Assembly (NCBI RefSeq): GCF_036711975.1
Contig: NC_091976.1
Location: 22,196,001-22,260,000 of the forward strand
DNA: 64,000 nt
Direction: 5' to 3'
Source: Onthophagus taurus
Lineage: Eukaryota; Arthropoda; Insecta; Coleoptera; Scarabaeidae
The notes below the pieces were generated by a model. That model made no database searches, was not told where the DNA came from, and saw nothing but the letters and a program-made list of their open reading frames with translations. Both the position numbers and the translations under genes were made by a program. Positions 36,751 to 49,400 of this stretch are shown in pieces. The stretch's first letter is position 1, and each line of letters opens with the position of its first letter.

Positions 36751-37631
36751 ACTTGATTAAGATTTCCGAATGTCCTAGGCAAGTAATGTAGAATCTTTTA
36801 CTCATAATAAAATCTTACCATGGCTTGTGTTATAAATAGCTCGAAGCTCGAATTGTTGTATTTTTCGCTATGATGCAACCCATGCAACCTAAAGTGTTGA
36901 TTTTTTCATAATTTTCTTTCTATTAATGTATTCTATACCTACCAACAGTGTTAACACAAAACCAGTCATAACTAAAAAAATCGGATAAAAATAGTTACTA
37001 TTATATGCTTCAGGAAGTGGGTTGGGTTGGGTTCAGGAGCTTCAAGTCACTTTTTGATTTTCCCAGAAACTCAGTTAATCTCTTTCGGTCAGGATAGAGC
37101 AGAGTTTTCTTTGCAAAGATACCTACTACTTCGCTATCTATCTAAGCTCGATGGGAGATGGAGTTGATCAGCTTTGATGCTGTATTGATGGTGTCCCTTA
37201 TTTCCAGTATGTCCTTTCCACCACTTTATCATGACGTTGTTATAAACATTAGCCTCCTCAAGTGATTGCCGACAGGATTGCAGTGTAGATCACATTACCT
37301 GCTATATTTATAGCAGTTATTTCCTAGACCTGAGCTACAGTTGCTCTAGGGTATCGTCTCAATGCCAGAGTGTGGCCTGTTTAACGAACTAGGTTTGATG
37401 TAATCTGTGCGAATTTCAAGGAGGAGTTGTTTATGAGCAGCCTCACTCCAGAGTTAGTTCCGGACTATTCCCGTTCGGATTATGAAGTTTTAAATTTAGT
37501 TATAACAATTCGTTATGATTTTATCATTAATCAATTTTTTTATTCAAATTCTAGTTAAATTTACTATTACACATCGAATTTACGTCAATGTTGGGTTTAT
37601 TTTAGTAGGTAATCGACAGTTTCAACGTATC

Positions 37632-39306
37632 TTTGAAAAGATTTAATATTCTGTACAAAATCTGAAAGATTTCGGTTAAGTTGCAACTTAGATTAGCCAA
37701 TTTCTTTTATGAGCCAATCAGATTAAAATAATGTACTATTCCTATTTCAATCTTTTCAATACTTTGTTTAACATTTGTTTGGCATCAAGATATTCTGACA
37801 TTTAAGTATTTTCCTTTGTAACAAGACTTGATGCTATGATCTGTTGTTTGTGCTTTTCAAGCTTCTTTTTTGCATTGATACTCTTTGATCACCAGATATT
37901 CTGGAAGACACACGCGCCTAACTTCAATTTCATAATGAAGGTTTATCCTTCTTGAGAATAAGCTAAATCCGCAATTAACATAACGTCAAAATATACATAA
38001 AATTAATATATGTACATAAATAGTCAATATACATCAAAAATATTTCTTCAGCTACAAAAAATCTTTCGTAAACTAGGTTTTTGAGATTTTATTCAGATCA
38101 AATATTCAAATACAACATTATAAAACACGTTTTATTGGAACAATGGAGTTAATGTATGTCTTATATGTATTTTTGATTCAAAAAATAGCAAAAATGAATA
38201 GTCGGCAAGTCTATACGTGCTAATATTATTCTATTTAAAGAATATACGTATGTTTAAACAAGTTCACACAGCGTTCTTTACAAATTCTTCCTTAATTTTT
38301 CTATATTAGTATAAATATTGTTTAGGTGTAATATTATTCATTTCTATACTGATGATGCTCAATAATAGCTGCGATTCGTATCTGAATATTTGCTGAATTT
38401 AATTAAGATTTCGGAATGTCCTAGGCAAGGAATGTAGAATCTTTTACTCATAATAAAATCTTGCCCTGGCTTGTGTTATAAATAGCTCGAAGCTCGAATT
38501 GTTGTATTTTTCGCTATGATACAACCCATGCAACCTAAAGTGTTGATTTTTTCATAATTTTCTTTCTATTAATGTATTCTATACCTACCAACAGTGTTAA
38601 CACGAAACCAGTCATAACTAAAAAAATCGGGTAAAAATAGTTATTATTATATGCTTCAGGAAGTGGGTTGGGTTGGGTTGGGTTCAGGAGCTTCAAGTCA
38701 CCTTTTGATTTTCCCAGAAACCTAGTTAATCGCTTTCGGTCAGGATAGAGCAGAGTTTTCTTTGCAAAGATACCTACTACTTCGCTATCTATCTAAGCTC
38801 GATGGGAGATGGAGTTGATCAGCTTTGATGCTGTATTGATGGTGTCCCTTATTTCCAGTATGTCCTTTCCACCACTTTATCATGACGTTGTTATAAACAT
38901 TAGCCTCCTCAAGTGATTGCCGACAGGATTGCATTACAACGTTTCTGCCAACTTTTTGGAGTCGATGATCACATTACCTGCTATATTTATTGCAGTTATT
39001 TCGGCCTGAGCTACAGTTGCTCTAGGGTATCGTCTCACTGCCAGAGTGTGGCCTGTTTAACGAACTAGGTTTGATGTAATCTGTGCGAATTTCAAGGAGG
39101 AGTTGTTTACGAGCAGCCTCACTCCAGAGTTAGTTCCGGACTATTCCCATTCGGATTATGAAGTTTTAAATTTAGATATAACAATTCGTTATGATTTCAT
39201 CATTAATCAATTTTTTTATTCAAATTCTAGTTAAATTTACTATTACACATCGAATTTACGTCAATGTTGGGTTTATTTTAGTAGGTAATCGACAGTTTCA
39301 ACGTAT
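37632..39306. repeat. Second copy of the 1.7-kb tandem duplication
   Basis: Direct repeat of the segment beginning at 34262, starting only a few bases after that copy ends. It lacks both insertions of the first copy but contains about 30 bp near 38935-38965 that the first copy has lost. The right half (about 38680-39150) read on the minus strand has a degraded RNase H domain of an I-group LINE (VRLLINNSSLKFAQIT, RRYPRATVAQAEITAINIAG). GGGTTGGGTTG runs at about 38665 differ in number between copies. Confidence 0.85.
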
Positions 39307-39729
39307 CTCCTACGTCAAATATAACACACCTACGTAAACGAAGTGAATCAAATATTATGTGAAAGTCGCTCGATTTAAATCACGACGATTGTAATCTAGA
39401 TTCTATCTAATTCGTGTATTTAACGTAATAAAGATCTTTGTCTTATTATACCTCAAAAAAAGAGGAAAACATGCGTTTATTGGAAATAGCGTGATTCACG
39501 CAAACAGTTTTTCTTTATTTATCAAATAATTTTTATTGAGCAATAAAAACATGTTTTCAACAAGATTTGAAGGAATATTTTTTTAATGAAGTGTATTTAT
39601 ACAAATTGTATCTTATTTCGATCACATCAATCGTTTGTAACAAGATTCCGGTGAAATTTTATACTTTCTAATTTGGAAATGACTTTTGGAATGAAATTTA
39701 ATTAACTTTTGATTTCTCTTTTCTTTCAG
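39307..39729. other. Probable 5' intron end of the 39.7-kb gene
   Basis: AT-rich sequence ending in a polypyrimidine tract and AG acceptor at 39729. No other feature seen. Confidence 0.45.
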
Positions 39730-39739
39730 TTATTCAAAA

Positions 39740-40785
39740 ATGATTGAAATAAAGAAATTTATCTGCGGTTTAAGCTTAAAACACGGAACGATTATAATCG
39801 GAGTTGTTCAAAGTATAGCTTCGTTTATGTTTTTGGCTTTAAGTGCTGCTTATGCTGAAAATCCTCATGAACTCGTCGATATGTCCGATCCATCTCTTAT
39901 TCCAGCACAAAAAGGTGATATAAAATGTTTATTTGATTTTTTGTTTTAATTTATTTTAATTTTTAAGTCGTTTTGCGTGCAATTTTAATATGTATTGCGA
40001 CTGGGAGCGCTCTTCATTGTGCTTTTTCGATTTTACTCATTTTTGGAGCTGAAACGGTAAGAAACTTTATGTTAAGGTTTATTTATTACATTTTTAATTT
40101 TTTTGTTTAAGAATCGACCATATTTGTTGCTTCCTTGGTTAATCATCAACCCAATAACCGTACTTGCCTATGTAATTTGTGCTTTTGTAGCTGTTATTTA
40201 TTACACAGGACCCAGTCAAATTATCTTCTTCATTACCCAAGTGGTGATCACATTGTTGTTGGCATGTGAGTTTAATTTTTTTTATTATAGATAATTTGGT
40301 TTCAAGAATTTATGGAAAGTTCTCATTCAAAGCAATTTTGCGATAACTGATAAGAAATTCTGTGATTATTAATCAGTATTGTATGCCTAAAACGTAGTTT
40401 CCTACAGATTTGGAAAAAAAACATCAATCAGTTATTATCAAATTTATTTACTGTATCGATCTAAAAATATTGTAATAATACATTGTTGAATTTTCGAGCT
40501 AAAATTTATTTAGATATTAAAAATTATTGTTAATTGAAACCAATTTTTAATTTGTAACAAAATAATTAGTCAATTAAAATTTATAAGTTGTTTTGTTGGC
40601 CATGTTTATTTACATTCGATTTACGTCACAAATTATTTTACCAACATAATCATTAATTTTTTAGATTATCATTTTAAGATTACGATTGTTTTTATTAACA
40701 CATTTTTTTTCTTATAGTTACTCTGGGATACAAAATACTCGTCGTGCAGAACTTTTACAAGTTCCTGAAAAGTTTAAACTTTTAA
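39740..40785 (+). CDS. Four-helix small membrane protein A (DUF4728-like)
   Basis: Exons 39740-39914, 39968-40056, 40112-40265 and 40718-40785 join in frame to 161 residues. Four hydrophobic segments are seen: about 17-38 (TIIIGVVQSIASFMFLALSA), 62-83 (ICIATGSALHCAFSILLIFG), 92-116 (LLLPWLIINPITVLAYVICA) and 122-140 (IIFFITQVVITLLLA), then a short cytosolic end KILVVQNFYKFLK. Between helices 2 and 3 is NRPYLLLPWLI, a wording shared by arthropod four-pass proteins grouped in Pfam as DUF4728; function unknown. The gene points tail-to-tail at a related gene 356 bp away and shares its intron positions. A splice acceptor ten bases before the ATG implies an upstream untranslated exon. AATAAA at 40920. 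Confidence 0.88.
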
Positions 40786-41140
40786 AACTATTAAGGTTTT
40801 CTTTCAAACTTTTAACCAGTTTATGATTTTATTTTATTATCTTATTACACACTCATTTAGATGTTTTTTTAGCTATTATGTACTTAAGAATTTTAATTAT
40901 AATGGTAGTATTTAATTTAAATAAAATAATTATAAAATCGCATTAAATTTTTTATTTAAGATAATATAATACAAATCAGATCTCTTAAAGATAATAATTA
41001 CAAAAAAATCCCTCTCATAATACAAAATCTAAAACCACTTTCTAAAACAATAAATAAATAACACCAAAAATTAAAAAATCACAATAAGTTTTTGAGATAA
41101 TCCACAAAACTTCACAAAAACTCGTTTATTTTTCGCTGTT

Positions 41141-41918
41141 TTAAGCTTCTTCATTAATGGGCGGTAAATTTTCGGGAATTTCTTTTTGGTTATCTTCTTG
41201 CGGTTTTGTTCTACTCGTGTAATAAACATTCACGAGGACGACACATTCCAACATCCATACTGCAGAAAAAAAAATAACAAATCAAAAAAAGATTTACGAT
41301 TATTTCGGTATGTCGAAAGATTAGATTTTCAAGTGGATGTTTAAACTTTGATTTACTTACTTCCGATAACAATAGGAATTGCGCAAAGAATCAATGCGAT
41401 GTACAACTCCATTTTTAAAGCGAAATAAATCGAAAAACCCAAAAGGATTAAAGTGTTTATGATGGTTTCGAAGATTTTTATTAAAATATATGCTCGAACG
41501 TACTCGTAATTTTTCTACAAAAAAAAATATTTAAAAAATACTTAAAAGAAAAAAAATTATTTACCTTCACAATAGCAAAGTGGAGAAGAATAGCTAACAG
41601 TAAAGGAAACACATTTAAAACGGCTCCTATTATCAACACACGATCAGCAACTAAAACATAATAATCATTTTAATTTACCAAAACAAAATCAAAGAACTAA
41701 CTTACTAATTGGGTTATCATCTTCATCGTTTAAATTATCTGTGTAAAACGAAGCAACAATATACAGTATTATAAAAACTGTGTAAAGTACCTACAAGAAA
41801 TAAAAAATATATTTATTAATAAATAAATTAAAATTAAAACTATCTTTACCATTTGGGATATGGCAATCCGAAATATAGTGGCAGCCTTGCTGTCACCACA
41901 ACATAAAACCCTGAACAT
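41141..41918 (-). CDS. Four-helix small membrane protein B (paralogue of A)
   Basis: Exons on the minus strand 41918-41850, 41790-41706, 41650-41565, 41514-41361 and 41259-41141 join in frame to 170 residues. Begins MFRVLCCGDSKAAT, a cysteine-rich start that could be palmitoylated (inference). Four hydrophobic segments: about 12-44, 56-80 (VLIIGAVLNVFPLLLAILLH), 88-110 (IFETIINTLILLGFSIYFAL) and 113-140 (LYIALILCAIPIVIGIWMLE), then a hydrophilic acidic/proline tail ending PPINEEA. Three splice positions correspond in place and phase to those of gene A, and the third-helix exon is 154 nt in both. I infer an old inverted duplication. Function unknown; probably the same arthropod DUF4728-like class. 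3' ends of A and B lie close and may overlap. Confidence 0.85.
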
Positions 41919-42476
41919 TTTGCTTATTCAAAACTTGAAACGACAATCACCTGAGAAATCGACATTTCTAACGTTAAAAGGACAAGCATTCTCTAATCTC
42001 ATTGACGCAAATGTTAATTAGCGCATTGATCTCGAGCGATCGATAAAATGTCTTATCTTATAGATATAAGAGCCATTGTGCATGAGATTCTTCCAATTTG
42101 TACAAAACCCTATTCTCGTATTTAGGTAGTTATTATTTTCTATGTTTTTTTCTATAATGTAAAATTTATGTACTACTCTTAAGTTGTTTTTATGGAATGT
42201 ACTTATTGATAATTATAAAACAATCGCCAAATTTTTTTTTTATTTTTGATTCTTTGTGATAAGTTAGTCTTTTTTACAGAGTATATTAAAAAAATGAAAT
42301 ATTTCATAAACATTATTTATTTTATGCCTGATAGTAACTGAAATAATATTGTATGCGCAATTACTTATTTGTTGTCATTGTACCCTCAGTGACGATATGT
42401 TGTTGTATAAAATATGTGTATCCAGATAGAGGTAATACTAAAAATGGTTAAAATAAATTAAGAGACTCTCAAACCG
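41919..42476. other. Upstream region of gene B
   Basis: AT-rich spacer; promoter of gene B expected near 41920-42060. No motif is assigned. Confidence 0.4.
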
Positions 42477-43580
42477 AAATTAACCATAACAACAAGATTT
42501 CAAAAAAGGTCGATCTATGACCGATGCAGTATTCATAATCAAAAAGATAAAAGAAAAGTCCATCGAGTTTGACAAACCTGCATTTATCTGCTTCGTAGAT
42601 CTTACCAAAGTTTTCGATAAAGTCCATTTCACGGACATCATAAACATCTTAAAAGAAAAGAATGCGCCAGCCAACATAATAAAGATAATATATGAGTTGA
42701 ATCCGAATAACACAACTAAAGTTAGAGCAGGGATTCAGGTAACGGATGCTATTGACACCCCTGGAGGAATTAGACAGGAGGTCAGTCATAGAGGAAGTAA
42801 CATCCTTAAATGTGAGGTATGTGATGAGCACCAAGAAAGTTCGATTGGTGTGCTACGCGGATGATGCAGCAATAGTCGCAGGAACAGAAGACGACCTACA
42901 ACGACAACTCTACCACTTCTTTGAAGTAAGCCGCAAGCTTAATATGGCTATATCCGTTGATAAAATCAAGTTCATGACTACTGCAAAAGATCCAATCAGA
43001 TGTAAACTCGCAATCGATGATAAATCAATAGAATAAGTCATGCAATTTAACTATTTACGCGTATACATATCTAATGGTCATGATCCTTTGAAAGATTTGA
43101 GGAACCAAATTAATAAAGCACCCGTAATATCAGGGTGCTTAAGAGACACAATCTGGTCGAACCCGTATATGCGAATAGACAGCAAAATTCGGATATACAA
43201 GACGTGTATAAGATCGATAATGACATATGGAATAGAAGTGAGGGTAGAAAGAAACAAAACCACCAAAGATCAATTGCAGGGAAAACTAGAATGGACAGAG
43301 TGAGAAATTCGGATATTATTTAACATTCTAGACATAGTGAGGCAGCGGAAAAAAACAATGGTATAATCACATGAGGCGTATGAGCAATGATAGACTTCCG
43401 AAAAGAAGAATAAACAACTTAAATAAGGTATTGTAATAATAACAACCCAACCCAATTAATGGTATACAATGAGTTTGTAGAGTTCTATACAGTTGACAAT
43501 GACTTAAAGAGCCATAAGGCAATGAAAATGAAAAGTATTCTTCCGCATACATTGTCTGATATAGTAAGAAGATTATGATC
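42477..43580 (+). mobile_element. LINE relic, reverse transcriptase to 3' end
   Basis: Plus-strand frames: SMTDAVFIIKKIKEKSIEFD and FICFVDLTKVFDKVHFTDII (first catalytic Asp, 42517-42650), an interrupted region, then VCYADDAAIVAGTEDDLQRQ (YADD box, about 42848-42905), FNYLRVYISN and SGCLRDTIWSNPYM..SKIRIYKTCIRS up to 43300, followed by a badly decayed tail to about 43580. Part of the palm between TPGGIRQ and the YADD box is missing. The 5' endonuclease is absent. Same family as the fragment at 62390-62740; an RTE-related insect LINE by wording, clade uncertain. Confidence 0.8.
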
Positions 43581-44540
43581 ATAATTCTTTCTTGTCTAAC
43601 AACGTGTTGTTCTCACTGCATATATTTTAACTAATCAATTAATTACTTTCTCCACAGAATCTTTTCCGACTTCTTAAACCACACCATATCCCCTTCTCTA
43701 TATTCTTTCAAGACATCTATGTCTACGATCGCGTTCTTAACATCATGATGCTGAAGTAATTTCAAATCAATATTGAATTCTCGCACTTTTTTTCATCATA
43801 TTCGTTACTACACCAACTCTCTTTTCAGCCAATCCGTTCCTCCTAGAATAATGAAGACTACTTATTTGGATAGTATTGCACGTTTTACAAAAAAACCTTT
43901 TAAATTCGATATATCTAAATGAAACATTATCAGCTATTATAGGTACTGCAAATTAAATCGGGCAAATATGGACTTTATTTCCTATATTATTGTATTTGCA
44001 TTCTTCATTATCATCATCAACAATAGCGGTACAATTTGTGTCCTGATCTCTAGAAATTTCTAGAGGTTTCGTAACGAGAGCAGAAATGTTCGACTGGTTC
44101 CGGGACTGACGGCTCAAATATTAGGAAACTGAAGAACGAGATAATGATGAACTAGACAGGTGGGAGTAGTACACGCAATAGCATTCGTGTATTTGGTGCA
44201 CCAGAAAAGGAGCATGAAAAGGTGTCGTTATTTAATAAAAAATTGTTTTTCTTGCTTAATCATTGTTAATTTCGTTAACTACCGAAATAGAGTTGCTGTC
44301 TATAAAGCTGACCATAATAAATGACACAACATTATTGTTTGATACACTAACTCAATATTTAGTTGACGTTTAGCACTTATGCAGTCAACATATTAAGTGA
44401 TGATTGATTCGTGAAGAACGAAGAAAGAGCGCAGGTGGATAAAATATTGTCTTAAAAAGTGGAATAAATACACTCATAAAATTTTTTTGAGCGATTTATG
44501 ACTTGTTACGTCATTCTTTTTTCACAGTGCACATGATATT
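43581..44540. other. Old repeat-derived spacer
   Basis: No intact gene. The minus strand between about 43870 and 43650 has a short open stretch (RRNGLAEKRVGVVTNMMKK) reminiscent of integrase C-terminal regions of LTR-type retroelements; too little to define an element. The remainder is unrecognised. Confidence 0.25.
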
Positions 44541-45260
44541 AGGTACTAGTCTGTTGACTAGACTTTCTACTGTCCTGATTCTTTGCGTACTTACAATGCC
44601 ATTCTACACTAAGAACTGTTTTATGCCCACTTAAACTTTCAGTCTGTGTCCTATCTGGCTATTGTCCAAGAGTTGGATTGCTCCCTCATTAATATGATGA
44701 AAAATTCTTGGTCGTACCGTTAAGCATACTTCTGAATTTCTTTTTCCATCGTAGCTACTCCAAGATTTCTGTCTGATTTCTTCATTTGCACCATCCCTTA
44801 ATACCTCGTTTTGGAACCTTTGCCTAATATTGATAATAATTTTTTTAGTGCAACCTCATAATTCTTGGCCCAAACTGGTTTAATGGCTTGTTCATAAATC
44901 ATCTATAAGCCAATACACTGTTCTATATTTCAGTTCTGGTTCTGTCTTCAATGTTTCTACGCACAGCAAGTAGTGCAGTATCATCTGCAAAGGTAGCAGT
45001 CACCGTTTAAGATATTTGGAGTAGATCTCTAGTGAACAACAGGTATAAAAATGGACCTATGACACTGCTTTGGGGAACACCGGCATTAATTTGGAATATT
45101 AATTTCAATATTCACTTTCAGAGTACTGTTTTGATGTTATATCTTTTAGCTTGGTTTCTAGCATTTGGTGCTAGACCTTATCAAATGCTTTTTCAATTCC
45201 TTCCAGAAGTTAGTACGTACAGAATTAAACTTTTTAATTATTTGCTACAGCAGCAATTAC
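44540..45260 (-). mobile_element. Jockey-like LINE relic
   Basis: Minus strand, in several frames: AGVPQSSVIGPFLYLLFTRD (about 45085-45020), TFADDTALLAVRRN (about 44990-44950; FADD active site) and a decayed thumb region ending near 44560. These blocks, G(V)PQ(G)SV-GP-LY and TFADDTA, are characteristic of Jockey-clade reverse transcriptases. Both ends are missing and the frame is broken many times. The plus-strand frame 45032-45265 is a shadow of it. Confidence 0.65.
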
Positions 45261-45264
45261 TCTA

Positions 45265-46439
45265 AGATAAAACTGAGATAATATTGCACAACACTACCTA
45301 CAGACGATAACATTTTTCCCAATATTGCACAATAAAAATCAAAACTGTTTTGATTTACTCAACATATTGCACAATCTTTCAATATGATCAATAAAAGGTT
45401 AATATAAGTGTGCAATATCAAAGAATGTGCAGTAATGTTCCTGCGTTTTGCAGTTTTTGTGTCACTTTCAAGATAATAGCATAGCAGCTAAATGAATTGG
45501 ACTTAAATGAACTGCCTTAGATTATGACGATTGTGGTAATAAAACAGAAAGGCTTTTTTCTAAATAACTAGATCTTGTTGGAACAGACGAAGAAGAGCAC
45601 CATTGCATGAATTACTTCGTTCACTTCGATTTTGATATGCAGCTAAATACATATATAGAATCATTTGGTTATGATTCACATGAAGTCGATAACTTAATAA
45701 CTTGTGTGGCATCTTTTTCAACTATTATTAGCCATCAGTATTTGACTACATCTAGTTGTAGTTAGTGTAGTGAAGGCCATTCTTAGTTTTAATGGTATAC
45801 AACCAACAACACCAATAAATAATTTTTGATTTGGAACATACTTTGGTAATTATTCTTGTCTGGTACTCCAATACATTAAATTTTACTAACTTAGTATTTT
45901 ATTTTAGTTTAAAAATTTAAAAGAGATTGATAATACATAAAAACAGTTTACTTAATGAAAAATTTAAATTATTTGCAGATACCTTGAAAAAAAAACATTT
46001 TGTTACTGTTTTATAATAATAAATTACCTTGAAATAGCAAATATTTTAATAAATTACTTTAAAAAAACACCAACAATAAAGTTAGAAAATAATTGTATTG
46101 CGTTTTAGTGAATATTACAGAAAGACATTCTTTTTATACACAATTTCAATGAAAAATGTACAAATTCGATGTTAGTTACACATTTGATAACGAAAAAATA
46201 TATGTCTAAAGTCATTTTATTGTAATCAATAATCATAGTACAAAAGGAATCAAATCGCACAGCCTAAAGACATAAACCTAGTATACAAAAAAAGTTGTGT
46301 TAAAAATAAGGCACATCTTGAATAAACTTCAATAAAAAAAATTGGAAATGTTATTTTATAATTTAAACGAATGTAGTTGTGTTATATTTAAAGTTGTGGA
46401 AATTGTTTGTCATCAGTGAAAAAGTTGTACTTGATTCAG
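45265..46439. other. Spacer and ENTPD 3' UTR
   Basis: Short clustered repeats of ATATTGCACAA occur at about 45280-45430 (at least four copies in either strand), not assigned to a family. The part nearest 46440 must include the 3' untranslated region of the nucleotidase gene; a minus-strand AATAAA is present at 46217-46222. Confidence 0.4.
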
Positions 46440-49400
46440 TTAATTTAATATGTGGTGTGCAGCACCCAAAGCCCAACTAATTTCATGTCCGTTAATTTTC
46501 TTGTAGAGCTATATTAGAATGAAAATTAATTAATAATAAATTAATAAAACAAAAAAAATCATTCTTACGTAAATAGTTGTATCTGGTCCCAATCCAAATC
46601 CTTTATGCAATAAAGCCCAAATAAACGTCAAATCTAAACACATGAAAGGTTGTTCAACATTCGCTGTATTACAAGCATTTTGAGCTGCCTTTTCAAATTC
46701 GTTCAATTTAATTCTTCCGCCAACGGCTTCATCAATTAAACCAACTTCCGAAGCACGATCAAAATAATAACTAAATGCAAATATATTTAAAGCTGGTAAC
46801 TCAGCCAAAGGTTTGGCAATCGAAGAAACATATTTAATAATATCTCCGGAACATTCTTTATAATTAATAACAGGAACATCAAGATCAACAAAGGTTTCGT
46901 CACCCTTCATATGGACTTTTTGATATTTTTCATCTGGTCCACTTACAAAATAATCTTTTCCAGCGAAATGGAATTTTTTATTTTTAACCACATGATTAAT
47001 ACAAGAACTGGTAACTTCAGTCTTTTCCGGCTGGTTCAAAGTAATGATATGTTTACGAGCTGCCATTAAACCCAACCCTAAATAACTGTGCGTGTAAACC
47101 GGTAATGTTCCAGCAGGAGTTAAAGCATCATGAATGTACTCTTTAGCAGCCAAACTTGAAGGTGTCGCAGGATAAAAAGTGACTTGAGTTGAACCCCCAC
47201 CTAAATCTAAAGCCGCAACCGTCGTTTTTGGATCATAAAATTTATCCAACAAAAAATTCACTGTAAACCATGAAAAGATTCCCTCATCAACTCCGTCCAT
47301 TATCGCTACAGATTCGTCGTTTGTAATAAATGGGGTTTCTTTGAAAAGTTTTCGAACAGCATTTAATAAACCATCCGCTTTATCTTCAGGTAGAAGTCGC
47401 AAACCAGCCGTTGCTTTAAGTATTAAAGGAGTTGATGACCAGTATTGTTGAGGAATTTCTTTTTTTGCTTTTTCTATTAACGATGCGATACTAGCAGCAC
47501 CCTTTAAAGATTAAAAAAATATTTTTCAGTAATCTAGCACTGAATAACAATTAAAACTAGAACTAACACTAGACCTAGAATTAGAAACATTCGGGTTTAG
47601 CCGTGTGTCTTCAGCCGAAATCATAAAGTAGATATCATGAAAAAATCAAAGATTTGCCATTATCTGCTAAAACAGTACAAGATAGTACTGCAAAAATGTT
47701 TTCAAATGTAACATATATGCAAGTGGAGGACATTCAACTGGCTTCTGCCTTATCACTCGCTATTAATGAGTCTTGCGAGATAAAAGACACGGCATAGCAC
47801 AAGTTACCCTTTTCGTCAGGTATCGTCCAAGGACCAAAAGAAGAACTGCTAGGATTACCACCGCTCTTCGGAGAAGATATAGCAAGACAATGGAATCGAT
47901 ATAAACAAAATGGTTTCTATAGCAACTGCATAGAGGGTAACATCAATTCTTCAGAAAAAAATAAACCACGAAATTTTATATGCATAATTCAGCAAGAAAC
48001 GTTCAGTACGCACATTTCTTCGACGTGTTGATGTTATTGCATCATTTAGAGAATATGTGGTATGAAATCTATCCACAGTTGGACGGATGGCTTGCTCAGA
48101 TGAATATATCTATAAGTTATGCGAATTGATGTTTGATTTTCAAAGTAAATCTGGATAATTTGGTAGCGTTGTTCAAGCGTCAATCTGTTCATGATGATTT
48201 GCCAGAGTATACTGATCATAAATATTAAAAAGTGAGCGCAGTATGACAGTTCGTTTGACAGTTAATCCTTTCGTAAAAACACCGTCTAGATACCACAATG
48301 AAACTAAATGAACTAAATCTAAAACTGCAAGGAAAGGACAGTATATACATAGTTCATCAAGAAGCGCTTTGTGCCCAAAACATTTCCGGCCGAAATAGTT
48401 GACGTCATGAACATGGTAATTATGATTATTAACAGCATCTTGGCAAAAGCACTCTACCATCGTCAGTATAAAGATTTCCTTGAAGAAATAGATACAGCCA
48501 GTTTTCTGACCTACTTCTGTACAATAAAGTATGATGGCTTTCCAGAGTTAACGTATTACAACGTTTTGCTTTGTGCTTGAGTGAAATAAAAACATTCCTC
48601 AATAAAAAAAAGCGTTGACCATCCCAAATTGGATGAAGACAAATGGCTGCAAAAATTCAACTTCATGGTAGATACCACAATGAAACTAAATGAACTAAAT
48701 GTGTCGAGCTGAAGATTTAACTTCATTAACTCAATTTCGCAACCACACACCAATGATCTATATGGCGCGAAAGACTTCTTGAATCCTTTCCTGAATTCGA
48801 ATACCTCTTTTAAATTTAACATAATTACGGAATCCGTGATCCACTTTAAATGAATTAAAATCTAGTGCAGTGGGCTTCGATGGAATACCGTTACAAATTC
48901 TGAAAATTTCATATCCATTTCTGTCAAAATTTATTGCACATTTGATTAATACCTCAATTGAGCAATCAACCTTTCCATCTTACTATAAAATTGCGGCGGT
49001 TCACCCTATTTCTAAAGTTAAAGATCCCAAATCCTTTAATGATCTTCAACCAATTAGCATCTTATCGTATCTTACAGTGATGATCCTCTTAGATTTCAGT
49101 AAGGCTTTCAACACTGTTTGTCATTCATTACTACTATCTATACTGCAACGATTCGGTTCGGCGGAATCTGCAATTAACTTGCTTCGAAGCTACTTATTGG
49201 ATCGCAAACAATATGTACGATTGCATAATGAATCGTCCTCATTGATGATACTAGGATCAAGAGTTGCCCAGCGATCAATATTATTACCACTCCTGTTTTC
49301 TATTTATACAGCTCATCTCATTAATGTTTTTCACATTTGTAACATTCATTTATATGCAGACGACACGCAAGTGTATCTTTCAGTTCCTCCAGATAATTTT

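Larger units (their letters stand above)
34262..37628. repeat. First copy of a 1.7-kb tandem duplication, expanded by insertions
   Basis: Matches 37632-39306 collinearly at high identity. Examples of shared words are AAGATTTAATATTCTGTA, TTTGGCATCAAGATATTCTG, TTGCATTGATACTCTTTG, GAATGTCCTAGGCAAG and CGACAGTTTCAACGTATC, the last ending both copies. This copy is longer because it has a 1031-bp transposon at 34833-35863 and about 0.6 kb of Penelope-like sequence at about 36140-36750, neither present in the second copy. Its right part (about 37020-37490) is an antisense LINE RNase H remnant. Confidence 0.85.

Noticed and set aside
43650-43870. LTR-type retroelement integrase fossil
   Set aside because: Only about 20 suggestive residues; no terminal repeats or other parts, so not called as an element.
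45032-45265. 77-codon plus-strand frame as a gene
   Set aside because: Antisense shadow of the Jockey-like reverse transcriptase relic.
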